A stretch of DNA of 41,559 nucleotides, taken from contig SVGN01000022.1 of NCBI GenBank assembly GCA_015056315.1, positions 1 to 41,559 on the forward strand. Direction: 5' to 3'. A program made the translations under genes and the position numbers. This DNA comes from Clostridiales bacterium (GTDB taxonomy: Bacteria > Bacillota > Clostridia > Christensenellales > Aristaeellaceae). Positions 9,915-17,534 of this stretch are shown here, in pieces. The first letter of the stretch is position 1; every line of letters begins with the position of its first letter. The notes beneath the pieces were generated by a model. It saw only the letters and a list, made by a program, of their open reading frames with translations. It ran no database searches and was not told the origin of the DNA.

Positions 9915-11021
9915 TTACTTTTCCACGCTCTGCTGGTTCTGGGGGTAGAAGCCCACGGTCTCGCGCTTTACCCACTCAGGCACCACAGGCGCATCCGGCA
10001 TGGGCACGTCGGAAACCGTCTGGGAAGCACGGATGCTGCGGGCGGCTGCGCTGTCCGGCACGGGGGTCTCGAAGCTGTCCGGCATGGCGTGGCGCTTGCG
10101 GGCAGTGGAGAAGGTGGCCGTCAGGATGCGGCGAACAGGCAGCAGGGGCAGGTACAGCAGGAAGAATGCCAGCGTGAGCGGCAGGGTGAGACCGGAGAGA
10201 TCCATGGTCATCACATCGCCCATCACCAACCAGCCCGCTACCAGTTCCATAGCAGGGGCAAAGGCAGCCTGTACATGCAGCACCACCACCACCAGCCAGG
10301 GCAGGAGCAGCAGCAGGTTGCACAGCGCCACCAGCAGTTGCAGCCAGCGGCGGCCACGCATACGGCGGCGGATCTCGGTGCGGGGGGTGCGCTCCTCACG
10401 GGTGGCGGCCACCCAGATGTAGCGGTTGCAGCTGTTGCGCACAACGCCGTAGAGCAGCACCAACAGGCCGATGCCCAGCACGATGCCGATCACATAGATG
10501 CCCTCTGCCCAGCCGCCCTGCAGATGCGCCTCGGGCGTGCCGCCAAACAGACGGACAAAGAAATCGGCTACCGCATGCCAGACAGAGGCAGCCCACTGTC
10601 CCATGGCGTTCAGGGCGTTCATCAGCTCGGCAGGGTTCTCTTCCAGGGGGAAGAGATAATACCAGCTGGCAAACAGCACCATGGCCACCAAGGGCAGCGC
10701 CCACTTGGCAACGCTCAGCAGGTGCAGAAAGCTCTCGCCCAGCTTCTCGCCCCAGTGCTCCACGCTCAGTGCGGTATCAAAAGAGAAGCAGCGCTGGCGG
10801 GGCTTCTGCACCAGTGCATCCGCAAAGGAATAGCGCATGGGCAGCACCACAAAGATCAGCAGCAGGGGGCACAAAAGAGCACCCCAGCGCCACAGGTTGC
10901 CCGCAGGGAGCAGCAGCAAAAGCAGGGGGGCCAGCATCACCAGCCGCAGGCTGAGGGCCGTGAGGGCATAGGTGAGCGTACGCAGATAAAACATAACAGG
11001 ATTCTGCCGGAACTGATTCAT
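9915..11021 (-). CDS. Polytopic membrane protein of unknown function
   Basis: A 368-residue integral membrane protein that I do not recognise. About six hydrophobic helices are visible: around residues 20-42, 46-62, a segment ending in FASWYYLF, one at IYVIGIVLGIG, one at LLVALCNLLLLLPW, and one at LTLPLTLAFFLLYL. A basic loop (EIRRRMRGRR) suggests a cytoplasmic side. The last 65 or so residues form a proline-rich hydrophilic tail. ATG at 11021 is preferred, with AAGGAT about ten bases upstream; an in-frame extension to 11099 would include the promoter. It is the first gene of the operon that continues into rsuA after only three bases. Confidence 0.7.
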   Translation of the reverse strand: MNQFRQNPVMFYLRTLTYALTALSLRLVMLAPLLLLLLPAGNLWRWGALLCPLLLIFVVLPMRYSFADALVQKPRQRCFSFDTALSVEHWGEKLGESFLHLLSVAKWALPLVAMVLFASWYYLFPLEENPAELMNALNAMGQWAASVWHAVADFFVRLFGGTPEAHLQGGWAEGIYVIGIVLGIGLLVLLYGVVRNSCNRYIWVAATREERTPRTEIRRRMRGRRWLQLLVALCNLLLLLPWLVVVVLHVQAAFAPAMELVAGWLVMGDVMTMDLSGLTLPLTLAFFLLYLPLLPVRRILTATFSTARKRHAMPDSFETPVPDSAAARSIRASQTVSDVPMPDAPVVPEWVKRETVGFYPQNQQSVEK

Positions 11022-11070
11022 ATAACAGCCATCCTTCCGAACCGCCACCCGGGCGGGCATGATATATTTT

Positions 11071-11099
11071 ATTATAGAACAGAACCGTTTCGGTTGCAA
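11071..11099 (-). promoter_or_regulatory. Promoter of the five-gene operon, with inverted repeats
   Basis: On the minus strand TTGCAA (11094-11099), 17-base spacer, TATAAT (11071-11076). The -35 sits in the palindrome GGTTGCAACC (11092-11101) and the adjacent spacer holds AACCG-AAA-CGGTT (11083-11095), so two overlapping dyads cover the -35 side of the promoter and are a plausible repressor site. Confidence 0.65.
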
Positions 11100-11126
11100 C
11101 CGCCAAATCCATAAGGGAAAGTATGG

Positions 11127-11155
11127 AAAAGAGCCGCAGCGGTATGCTGCGGCTC
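11127..11155 (-). terminator. Terminator after DUF3048 gene
   Basis: GAGCCGCAGC pairs perfectly with GCTGCGGCTC around a five-base loop; on the minus strand it is followed by TTTT. Confidence 0.85.
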
Positions 11156-11171
11156 TCCGGAAAAGCGTTGT

Positions 11172-12365
11172 TTACTTGGTGGTGTAGGTGAGCAGGCGCT
11201 CTGCGGGGAAGTGGGCAATAAAGGTCTTGCCGCGGCAGAGCTGGATCTCGTTGCCCTTATCATCGAAGAAGACGGTGGGGCTGGTAACGCTCTCACGTAC
11301 CCAGTAGCCGGGAATGTAGCGGCCGCCGATGAAGATATCCGCATTGCCCTGGCCCACAGCCTGCATCTTGGGCATGATGGGGTTGTTATCCACAAACTCG
11401 TAGGGCACGCGCTGCACGATCACGTTGGCGAAGCTCATCTGCTGAGCGGTCTCGCTGCTGCGGTCATCCACAGAGAGGAAGGTGGTGTAGGGCACCGCGC
11501 CGGAGTAGCGCTGGTAGGTGCCGGTGGCCTCATCGTAGTAGAAATGGGAGATATGGCGCTTGTGGCCCCAATCCAGATTGACGGAGAGAGCCTTATCATA
11601 GCCCTTGGTGTAGATGTTCTCATCCACGAACAGGAAGGGGCGCTGCTCGATCTCGCGGTACTCTTCGGGCACCAGCTCCCGGATGCCGGCGGGATCCACA
11701 GTCACGTTCTCGGGGCTCTTGAGGCCGGTAACGCGGTAGTGGTAATCCTTGTAGCGGTTGGTGTACTCCAGGTTGAAGGCAGCACCCTTTTCGGAAGCAC
11801 CCAGCTCCTTGAAGAGCTTGACGATGTCGTTGCCATCAGCGGAGGGGCCGCCAAAGAAGGCGATGCCGCCCTGCCATTCTTCACGCAGCAGCGCATGGCC
11901 GATACGGGCAGAGCGCACGGGGCCGGCGCTGGTGGGCTGGCCCTGCAGCAGGCTGTCGCTGAAGAGGAAGGTCATACGGGTCTGACCCTCGCGGTAAAGC
12001 AGGCCTTCGTAGACGATATCGGCATACTGGCCGCCCCAGGGAGCGCGCAGACCGATACCGGCAAAGGTAACATTCTTGCCGTTGTACTTGATGGTATCCT
12101 CGGGGTTGCTGATCTGCACCAGCACGGGGTAGTACCAGCCCTCGCCCACGGGCAGACCGGTGGTGGGGCTTACGCCCTCGATAACAGGGTTGTTGGTGAG
12201 CTGATCCTTATCGTAAGCGATGCCGCGGTCCTTATCGTTCTGCAGCACCATGGCACCGGCGGTATCCATGGTGTAAACAGCACCCTTATCGGGAGCGGCA
12301 GCCAGGGCCAGACCGCTGGCAGCGACCAGAGCGCAGACCAACAGCATGGAAATGATCTTCTTCAC
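11172..12365 (-). CDS. Secreted DUF3048 (YerB-like) protein
   Basis: A 397-residue exported protein of the DUF3048 family (YerB in Bacillus). A clear signal peptide is present: MKKIIS, a hydrophobic core to about residue 22, and an Ala-rich cleavage region near LALAAA. Unlike YerB there is no lipobox cysteine, so it is probably released or held by other means. Family landmarks include LVQISNPEDTIK..., GPVRSARIGH near the middle, and a C-terminal domain ending in GKTFIAHFPAERLL. The biochemical role of the family is unknown. The start is GTG at 12365, eight bases after AGGAGG; longer in-frame extensions run through the promoter. It has a perfect terminator and strong promoter of its own. Confidence 0.82.
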   Translation of the reverse strand: MKKIISMLLVCALVAASGLALAAAPDKGAVYTMDTAGAMVLQNDKDRGIAYDKDQLTNNPVIEGVSPTTGLPVGEGWYYPVLVQISNPEDTIKYNGKNVTFAGIGLRAPWGGQYADIVYEGLLYREGQTRMTFLFSDSLLQGQPTSAGPVRSARIGHALLREEWQGGIAFFGGPSADGNDIVKLFKELGASEKGAAFNLEYTNRYKDYHYRVTGLKSPENVTVDPAGIRELVPEEYREIEQRPFLFVDENIYTKGYDKALSVNLDWGHKRHISHFYYDEATGTYQRYSGAVPYTTFLSVDDRSSETAQQMSFANVIVQRVPYEFVDNNPIMPKMQAVGQGNADIFIGGRYIPGYWVRESVTSPTVFFDDKGNEIQLCRGKTFIAHFPAERLLTYTTK

Positions 12366-12434
12366 AGTGTAGCCTCCTTCTGAGCAATAAACGTGGTGGG
12401 AAATCCAATCGGATCTAAATACTGCAACGTTTTC

Positions 12435-12463
12435 ATTATAGACCACGGGTAGGGATAAGTCAA
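12435..12463 (-). promoter_or_regulatory. Promoter of DUF3048 gene
   Basis: Minus strand TTGACT (12458-12463), 17-base spacer, TATAAT (12435-12440), about 70 bases before the GTG start. It is divergent from the DUF512 promoter. Confidence 0.85.
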
Positions 12464-12530
12464 CGTAATCTTTCCGTAACATTTGTAGCAGTATGAAGCT
12501 GCTGTGCAAGCCTGCTGCGAACGGCCTTGC

Positions 12531-12560
12531 TTGACTTATTACCGGTTTATGGAGTATGAT
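12531..12560 (+). promoter_or_regulatory. Promoter of DUF512-der pair
   Basis: TTGACT (12531-12536), 18-base spacer, TATGAT (12555-12560), giving a leader of about 45 bases. Confidence 0.7.
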
Positions 12561-12614
12561 AAATTGGTTATGCACCGTTTGCAAATAGCGGATGCACCGG
12601 AAAGGAGCGTGGCT

Positions 12615-13931
12615 ATGGAGCACCTGATCACCGCGGTGGAACCGGGCAGCCCTGCCCAGCGATACGGGCTGGAGGCCGGAGATGCGCTGTGCGCCATCAA
12701 CGGCGAAGCCATTGTGGACGAGATCGATTACCAGGCGCTGATCGCCTCAGACCGGCTCAAGCTGTCGCTCCGGCGCAAGGATGGCACGGAAGAGACCATC
12801 TCCCTGCGCAAGGAGGAATGGGAACCGCTGGGCCTGCACTTTGGCCAGAGCATGACGCTCTCGCCCCGCACCTGTCACAACAAATGCATGTTCTGCTTCA
12901 TCGACCAGATGCCGAAGGGCCTTCGGGATACCCTCTACGTAAAGGACGATGACTGGCGCTATTCGCTGATGATGGGCAACTTCGTTACCCTGACCAACGT
13001 GAGCGAAGAGGAGCTGGAGCGCATCATCAAGCGCAAAGCCTCGCCGCTGTACATCAGCGTACACGCCACCGACCCGGCGCTTCGCTGCCGGATGATGAAC
13101 AACCGCTTTGCGGGCGACCTGATGGAGCGGCTGACCCGGCTGAAGGATGCGGGCATCCGCTTCCACTGCCAGATCGTGGTCTGCCCCGGCTACAACGATG
13201 GAGAGGTTCTGCTGCGCACCCTGCGGGATCTGCGCACGCTGGCCCCTGCTGCCATGACGGTGGCCATGGTGCCGGTGGGGCTCACCAAATGCCGGGAAGG
13301 TCTTGCGCCCCTTACTCCCTTCACCGCCGAAGGGGCCGCCGCCCTTTTGGACAGCATCGCCCCCCTCCAGGCGGAATGCAGGCAGCAGCTGGGCACCACC
13401 TTCGCCTTCCCCAGCGATGAATTCTACTGCCTGTGCGGGCGCACCATACCCGACGAGGATTGGTACGAGGGTTTTCCCCAGATCGAGAACGGCGTAGGCC
13501 TTCTGCGCAGGCTGGAGATGGAGATGGAGGATGCACAGCTTTTCGACGACGAGCCCTCCGCCCCCGCCCCCGGCAAGCACTATCTGATCGTTACCGGCGT
13601 AAGCGCCGCCCCCCACATCCGGCGGCTGTGCAAGCGCTTTGCCCCCGAGGGCACAACGGTTCGGGTGCTGCCGGTGATCAACCGTTTCTTTGGCGAAACG
13701 GTCACCGTTACCGGTCTTTTGACCGGCGGCGATGTGCTCGCCGCACTGACCCCCGAGAACATCCAGGGCTGCGATACCCTGCTCCTGTGCGCCGTGATGC
13801 TGCGCCACGAGCGGGATCTGTTCCTGGATGATATGCACATCGATGATTTCTGCAAACGCTCGCCGCTGCCGGTACAGCTGGTGGAGAACGACGGGCAGGC
13901 ACTGTACGACGCATTGAGAGGTAGAGAATAA
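12615..13931 (+). CDS. PDZ plus radical-SAM-like DUF512 protein
   Basis: A 438-residue protein with an N-terminal PDZ-like domain (residues about 1-65, with PGSPAQRYGLEAGDAL), then a radical-SAM type cluster motif CHNKCMFC (Cys87, Cys91, Cys94) and the DUF512 C-terminal region. The family is widespread in Clostridia and cyanobacteria and is annotated as a putative iron-sulfur oxidoreductase; the substrate is unknown. After the cysteine motif the segments NFVTLTNVSEEE and LYISVHATDP are typical. GGAG lies seven bases before ATG at 12615; an upstream in-frame ATG would fall inside the promoter and lacks a binding site. Its stop overlaps the der start in TAATG, indicating coupled translation with a ribosome-assembly GTPase. 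Confidence 0.87.
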   Translation: MEHLITAVEPGSPAQRYGLEAGDALCAINGEAIVDEIDYQALIASDRLKLSLRRKDGTEETISLRKEEWEPLGLHFGQSMTLSPRTCHNKCMFCFIDQMPKGLRDTLYVKDDDWRYSLMMGNFVTLTNVSEEELERIIKRKASPLYISVHATDPALRCRMMNNRFAGDLMERLTRLKDAGIRFHCQIVVCPGYNDGEVLLRTLRDLRTLAPAAMTVAMVPVGLTKCREGLAPLTPFTAEGAAALLDSIAPLQAECRQQLGTTFAFPSDEFYCLCGRTIPDEDWYEGFPQIENGVGLLRRLEMEMEDAQLFDDEPSAPAPGKHYLIVTGVSAAPHIRRLCKRFAPEGTTVRVLPVINRFFGETVTVTGLLTGGDVLAALTPENIQGCDTLLLCAVMLRHERDLFLDDMHIDDFCKRSPLPVQLVENDGQALYDALRGRE

Positions 13932-15265
13932 TGGCAAAACCGCTTGTGGCCATCGTTGGCCGCCCCAACGTGGGCAAATCCACTTTCTTCAATAAAATCG
14001 CCGGCCGGCGTATCTCCATCGTGGAGGATATCCCCGGTGTTACCCGGGACCGCGTATACGCAGACGTGGAATGGATGGGCCGCCGCTTCAGCATGGTGGA
14101 TACCGGCGGTCTGGACATGCGCTCCGAGGATGTACTGCTGAGCCAGATGCGCCGCCAGGCGGAGATCGCTATGGACACCGCCGATGTGATCTGCTTCTTC
14201 TGCGACGGCCGCACCGGCATGACCCCCGATGATGAGGACATCGCCAACTACCTGCGCAAGACCCACAAGCCCCTGCTGCTGGTGGTGAACAAGATGGACC
14301 ACATGGGCCTCAACGACCAGCTCTACGAATACTACAACCTGGGCCTGGGCGACCCCATCGCCATCAGCGCCACCAACATGCTGGGCCTGGGCGACCTGCT
14401 GGAGGCCATCGTCAAGGAGCTGCCCCCCGCTCAGGAGGATGAGATGGAGGACGATGAGCACGTGATCCAGCTGGCGCTGGTAGGCCGCCCCAATGTGGGC
14501 AAGAGCAGCCTGACCAACAAGCTGCTGGGCCAGGAGCGCACCATGGTCAGCGATATCCCCGGCACCACCCGCGATGCCATCGATACCCTCTTTACCGATA
14601 CGGACGGCACCCGCTTCAACATCATCGATACCGCCGGTATGCGCAAGAAGAAGGCGGTGGAGGATGAGTCTCTGGAGCGCTACAGCGTGCTGCGCTCCAT
14701 CGCCGCCATCGACCGCTGCGACGTGGCTCTTTTGCTGATCGATGCCCAGACCGGTGTTACCGAGCAGGATACCAAGATCGCAGGCCTCATCCTGAACGCC
14801 GGCAAGGCCGTCATCGTGGTGGTGAACAAGTGGGATGCCATCGAGAAGGATACCAACACCATGGAGCAGATGCGCAAGAAGATCCTCGGCGATCTGAAAT
14901 TCATGAGCTATGCCCCTGTGCTGTTCCTCTCCGCACTGACCGGCCAGCGCGTGAACACCGTGCTGGGTGCGGTAAAGGCCGCCTTTGAGCAGTACCGCAA
15001 GCGCATCCCCACCGGCGTGCTCAACGAGGCCCTGGCCGATGCCCAAGCCAGCCTGCAGCCTCCCATGACCGCAGGCCGCCGCCTGAAGATCTACTACGCC
15101 ACCCAGCAGAGCGTATGCCCGCCCACCTTCGTGTTCTTCATCAACAACGAAGAGCTGATGCACTTCGCCTACGAGCGCTATCTGGAGAACCAGTTCCGCA
15201 AGAGCTTCGGCTTTGTGGGTACGCCCATCCGGTTCATTCTCAGAGAGAAGCAGAAGGATAACTGA
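13931..15265 (+). CDS. der: Ribosome-associated GTPase Der (EngA)
   Basis: A 444-residue essential GTPase for 50S subunit assembly. Two tandem G domains are seen: the first with GRPNVGKS at residues 10-17, DTGG and NKMD; the second with GRPNVGKSS near residue 183, DTAGM and NKWD. The C-terminal KH-like domain ends with GTPIRFILREK, as in the family. The usual length is about 435-445. Its ATG shares one base with the stop of the DUF512 gene, so no independent ribosome binding site is needed. A near-perfect terminator follows. Confidence 0.98.
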   Translation: MAKPLVAIVGRPNVGKSTFFNKIAGRRISIVEDIPGVTRDRVYADVEWMGRRFSMVDTGGLDMRSEDVLLSQMRRQAEIAMDTADVICFFCDGRTGMTPDDEDIANYLRKTHKPLLLVVNKMDHMGLNDQLYEYYNLGLGDPIAISATNMLGLGDLLEAIVKELPPAQEDEMEDDEHVIQLALVGRPNVGKSSLTNKLLGQERTMVSDIPGTTRDAIDTLFTDTDGTRFNIIDTAGMRKKKAVEDESLERYSVLRSIAAIDRCDVALLLIDAQTGVTEQDTKIAGLILNAGKAVIVVVNKWDAIEKDTNTMEQMRKKILGDLKFMSYAPVLFLSALTGQRVNTVLGAVKAAFEQYRKRIPTGVLNEALADAQASLQPPMTAGRRLKIYYATQQSVCPPTFVFFINNEELMHFAYERYLENQFRKSFGFVGTPIRFILREKQKDN

Positions 15266-15268
15266 TGC

Positions 15269-15310
15269 ATGGAAAAGCCGTCCGGACAAATATCCGGACG
15301 GCTTTTCCAT
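15269..15310. terminator. Bidirectional terminator, 18-bp perfect stem
   Basis: Bases 15269-15286 are perfectly complementary to 15293-15310 around CAAATA; AAAA and TTTT lie in the stem on each side. It serves der and the converging acetyltransferase transcript. Confidence 0.92.
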
Positions 15311-15316
15311 ATCCAA

Positions 15317-15727
15317 TTACGTTTCTGCATCCAACCTCTTGCTGAACAGCAGCTGCTCCTCCCGAGCCGCGACCTTCCGGTACAGCCTGCATGCTCTTTC
15401 GTTATCCGGCTCCGCAAGAACAAAACACTTGTAGTATTTCTTTTCCTCCCGGAGGGCTGCCAGCGTAAAAGCCATCAGTTCTGTTCCAATCCCCATGCCC
15501 TGCCGCTCCGGCACCACATCCACCGAGTGGATATAAAACATGCTTCGTCCATCCGGACGCAAAAGTCCATAGCCATACAGCCATGCAACCACCCGGCCGC
15601 CCGCGATGCCGGCAAAAAGGTAGTGATCAGGATTCCTCAGAAAACGTTCCAGCGTTTCCGTATCATAGTCCATGGTAATGATATGCGTATCCGCCGGGGT
15701 CAGCCTGCGATATTCAACCATCTCCAT
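15317..15727 (-). CDS. GNAT family N-acetyltransferase
   Basis: A 136-residue GNAT acyltransferase. The acetyl-CoA loop is VPERQGMGIGTELM (near residues 73-86) and a late EPDNERACRLYRKVAAREE segment follows. The order of motifs and the ending in a short strand (LLFSKRL) recall AAC(3)-I type aminoglycoside acetyltransferases and their housekeeping relatives, but similarity is only at pattern level and no resistance is claimed. AAGGAG stands six bases before ATG at 15727; a second ATG two codons later is possible. It follows the HAD gene by 11 bases. Confidence 0.82.
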   Translation of the reverse strand: MEMVEYRRLTPADTHIITMDYDTETLERFLRNPDHYLFAGIAGGRVVAWLYGYGLLRPDGRSMFYIHSVDVVPERQGMGIGTELMAFTLAALREEKKYYKCFVLAEPDNERACRLYRKVAAREEQLLFSKRLDAET

Positions 15728-15738
15728 GCATCTCTCCT

Positions 15739-16389
15739 TCAGCCAAGCAGTGGGATCAGCTCCCCGATCGCATCGATCACAAAATCCGCACCGTTTTTCA
15801 GCAGCGTCTCCCGGTCGGCATTGCCGTAGGTAACGCCGCAGGCATAGGCCTGTGCGCCCTTGCCCATGAGGATGTCCATCGGCATATCGCCGATGACCAG
15901 CGTCTCCTCCGGGGCAAAGCCCAGCTCCGCCATGGTCTTGAGTACCGCCTCCGGGTGGGGCTTCAGGTGCTCTGTGCTTTCGCCGCAGAGGATGTAGGAG
16001 AAGCAGCCCTTGATGCCCAGCCCCGCCAGCATCTCGTGGCAGGATACCTGGTTGCGGGCCGTGGCAATGGTGCAGACGATGCCCATCTCCCGCAGCTTCT
16101 GCAGCGTTTCCGAAACGCCGGGGAACAGCACGGGCGGCATTTCCGCTTTCTTTTCCTCAAACAGCCCGCGGTAGGTGGCAACGCAGTTTTCCAGCAGCTT
16201 ATCCTCAATGCCGGGGAACAGCCGCTGAAAGCCCTCCTTTGCCGTATAGCCGATGGTGGAGGCGCAGGCGGCCTCATCCCTGACCGGCAGGCCGTAGAGG
16301 CGCATGGTCTCCTGCTTGGCGGCAATGATGGGGGCCCGGGTATCGCAAAGGGTACCGTCAAAATCGAAAATCGCCAGTTTGATGTTCAT
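15739..16389 (-). CDS. HAD superfamily phosphatase (Gph/PpaX-like)
   Basis: A 216-residue haloacid dehalogenase-type hydrolase with an alpha-helical cap (subfamily IA), the layout of phosphoglycolate phosphatase and pyrophosphatase PpaX. Motif I is DFDGTLCDT (Asp9 nucleophile, Asp11 acid/base), motif II is ATAR near residue 119, the lysine is in LKPHP, and motif III is GDMPMDI. The substrate cannot be deduced. GGAG is about nine bases before ATG at 16389. It is separated from the upstream lipase gene by 173 bases in which I see no convincing promoter or gene. Confidence 0.87.
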   Translation of the reverse strand: MNIKLAIFDFDGTLCDTRAPIIAAKQETMRLYGLPVRDEAACASTIGYTAKEGFQRLFPGIEDKLLENCVATYRGLFEEKKAEMPPVLFPGVSETLQKLREMGIVCTIATARNQVSCHEMLAGLGIKGCFSYILCGESTEHLKPHPEAVLKTMAELGFAPEETLVIGDMPMDILMGKGAQAYACGVTYGNADRETLLKNGADFVIDAIGELIPLLG

Positions 16390-16562
16390 AGGGCTACGCT
16401 CCGTATCGTTGTGTTGGTTTTTCCGCCGCACCGTTCACAGCACGGCAAAGTAAAATGGCGCTCAATAGCGAATGATGTAGTACAGCACATAGAACCAGTT
16501 CAGCGCACCGCAGTACAGAAAAAACTTTCACCGGCAGACAGAAGCCCGGCACCCGCAGGCGC

Positions 16563-17354
16563 TCAGAAGCCCATCTGCACCAATTCCTTGCACAATGCGG
16601 AGTAGAACGCATGGATGCGCTCCCGCTTTTTCCCGGCCACCAGAAAGTCTACCATCTCGGTATGGGAGACGCTGCCATCCAGCGCATCGCCCCGGTAGGC
16701 ACCGAAGAGGGTGGAATCCCTGGGCACCAGGCCATCGCTCTCCCGATCTTTTTCCATATAGCGGGAGACCAGCAGGGGGATCCGCATCACGAAATCCGCT
16801 TTCCGGTCGCCCTTGCGCATCACTGCCGAAAAGCTCTGGCAGTACACCTGATCGGAAAAACAGACCGTCTCCTGCCCCAGCGTCTCTTCCACCCGCCGGA
16901 GCTGGGTCACGGCGGTCAGGCAATCCGGCTGCCGGTCTCCCAGCAGGCGATACACGCCGTTGACCACCGCCGCCGCAGGTCGCAGCAGCCATTTGGGCAG
17001 CCCCAAAACAAAATCGGCCACCGGCGAGCCCTTGTGGGGCGTGCACAGCGTGGTGAGCGAGGCCACCCTTCCGGCCATATCCAGCGCCGAGATCATATGC
17101 TTTGCATCCAGCCCGCCCTTGGAGTGGGCGATGATGTTCACCTTTTCCGCGCCTGTCTCCAAAAGCAGGTCGGCGATCTCGCCTTTCAGCGCAGCCGCAT
17201 TGGTCTCGATGCTGCCGAAGCTGTCGATCCGGCTCACAAAGACCCGGTGCCCCTCCGAGCGGAGGATGCGGTCGATGCTGCCAAAGGCGCGCAGAAAGAG
17301 CACATCCTTCATGGCAAGGCCGTGCACCAGCAGGATCGGATATCGGGTCTGCAT
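16563..17354 (-). CDS. Lipase-like alpha/beta hydrolase
   Basis: A 263-residue esterase/lipase of the alpha/beta hydrolase fold. The oxyanion motif HG (11-12) lies in the first strand, the nucleophile elbow is AHSKGG with Ser78 (alanine replaces the usual first glycine), Asp207 in ESDGLVP and His231 in SVSHTEMVD complete a plausible triad. The pattern resembles bacterial triacylglycerol lipases related to the Bacillus LipA/Burkholderia groups. There is no signal peptide, so it is either cytoplasmic or exported without one. GGGAGG precedes ATG by about nine bases. Confidence 0.85.
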   Translation of the reverse strand: MQTRYPILLVHGLAMKDVLFLRAFGSIDRILRSEGHRVFVSRIDSFGSIETNAAALKGEIADLLLETGAEKVNIIAHSKGGLDAKHMISALDMAGRVASLTTLCTPHKGSPVADFVLGLPKWLLRPAAAVVNGVYRLLGDRQPDCLTAVTQLRRVEETLGQETVCFSDQVYCQSFSAVMRKGDRKADFVMRIPLLVSRYMEKDRESDGLVPRDSTLFGAYRGDALDGSVSHTEMVDFLVAGKKRERIHAFYSALCKELVQMGF

Positions 17355-17387
17355 CCGCTGCGCCTCCCTTCCGTGTGTTTCATCTTG

Positions 17388-17396
17388 ATTATATCA
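17388..17396 (-). promoter_or_regulatory. Putative lipase promoter (extended -10)
   Basis: Minus strand TGA-TATAAT, an extended -10, about 35 bases before the lipase start. The matching -35 position (TTTCGG) is weak. Confidence 0.5.
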
Positions 17397-17436
17397 GATA
17401 ACGCGTTCGTCCGAAAGTGAAATACGCTGTATATAC

Positions 17437-17464
17437 AAAAGCTGCGCCCGCAAACGGGCGCAGC
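17437..17464 (-). terminator. Terminator of the M42 operon
   Basis: GCTGCGCCCG pairs perfectly with CGGGCGCAGC around a four-base loop, followed on the minus strand by TTTT. Confidence 0.88.
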
Positions 17465-17473
17465 ACGCAGGGT

Positions 17474-17522
17474 GCAGGGGCATCATGCCCCTGCCGGGTT
17501 TCCAAAGGGCAGAGCCCTTTGG
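17474..17522. repeat. Tandem perfect hairpins, likely dispersed intergenic repeat
   Basis: Two adjacent perfect palindromes occupy the space between the M42 stop and its terminator: GCAGGGGCAT-C-ATGCCCCTGC (17474-17494) and CCAAAGGGC-AGA-GCCCTTTGG (17502-17522). From memory, elements of this design recur between genes in Ruminococcaceae-type genomes; the copy number here cannot be assessed from one window. Confidence 0.55.
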
Positions 17523-17534
17523 CCCCATCCCTCA

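Noticed and set aside
16462-16527. Possible small hydrophobic peptide (reading FLYCGALNWFYVLYYIIRY on the minus strand)
   Set aside because: The hydrophobic pattern is attractive, but a TGA lies immediately upstream, there is no ATG/GTG/TTG start and no ribosome binding site. At most it is a decayed remnant.
16394-16612. 72-codon minus-strand frame overlapping the lipase 3' end
   Set aside because: It overlaps a firm gene, has no ribosome binding site and a Cys/Arg-rich random-looking translation.
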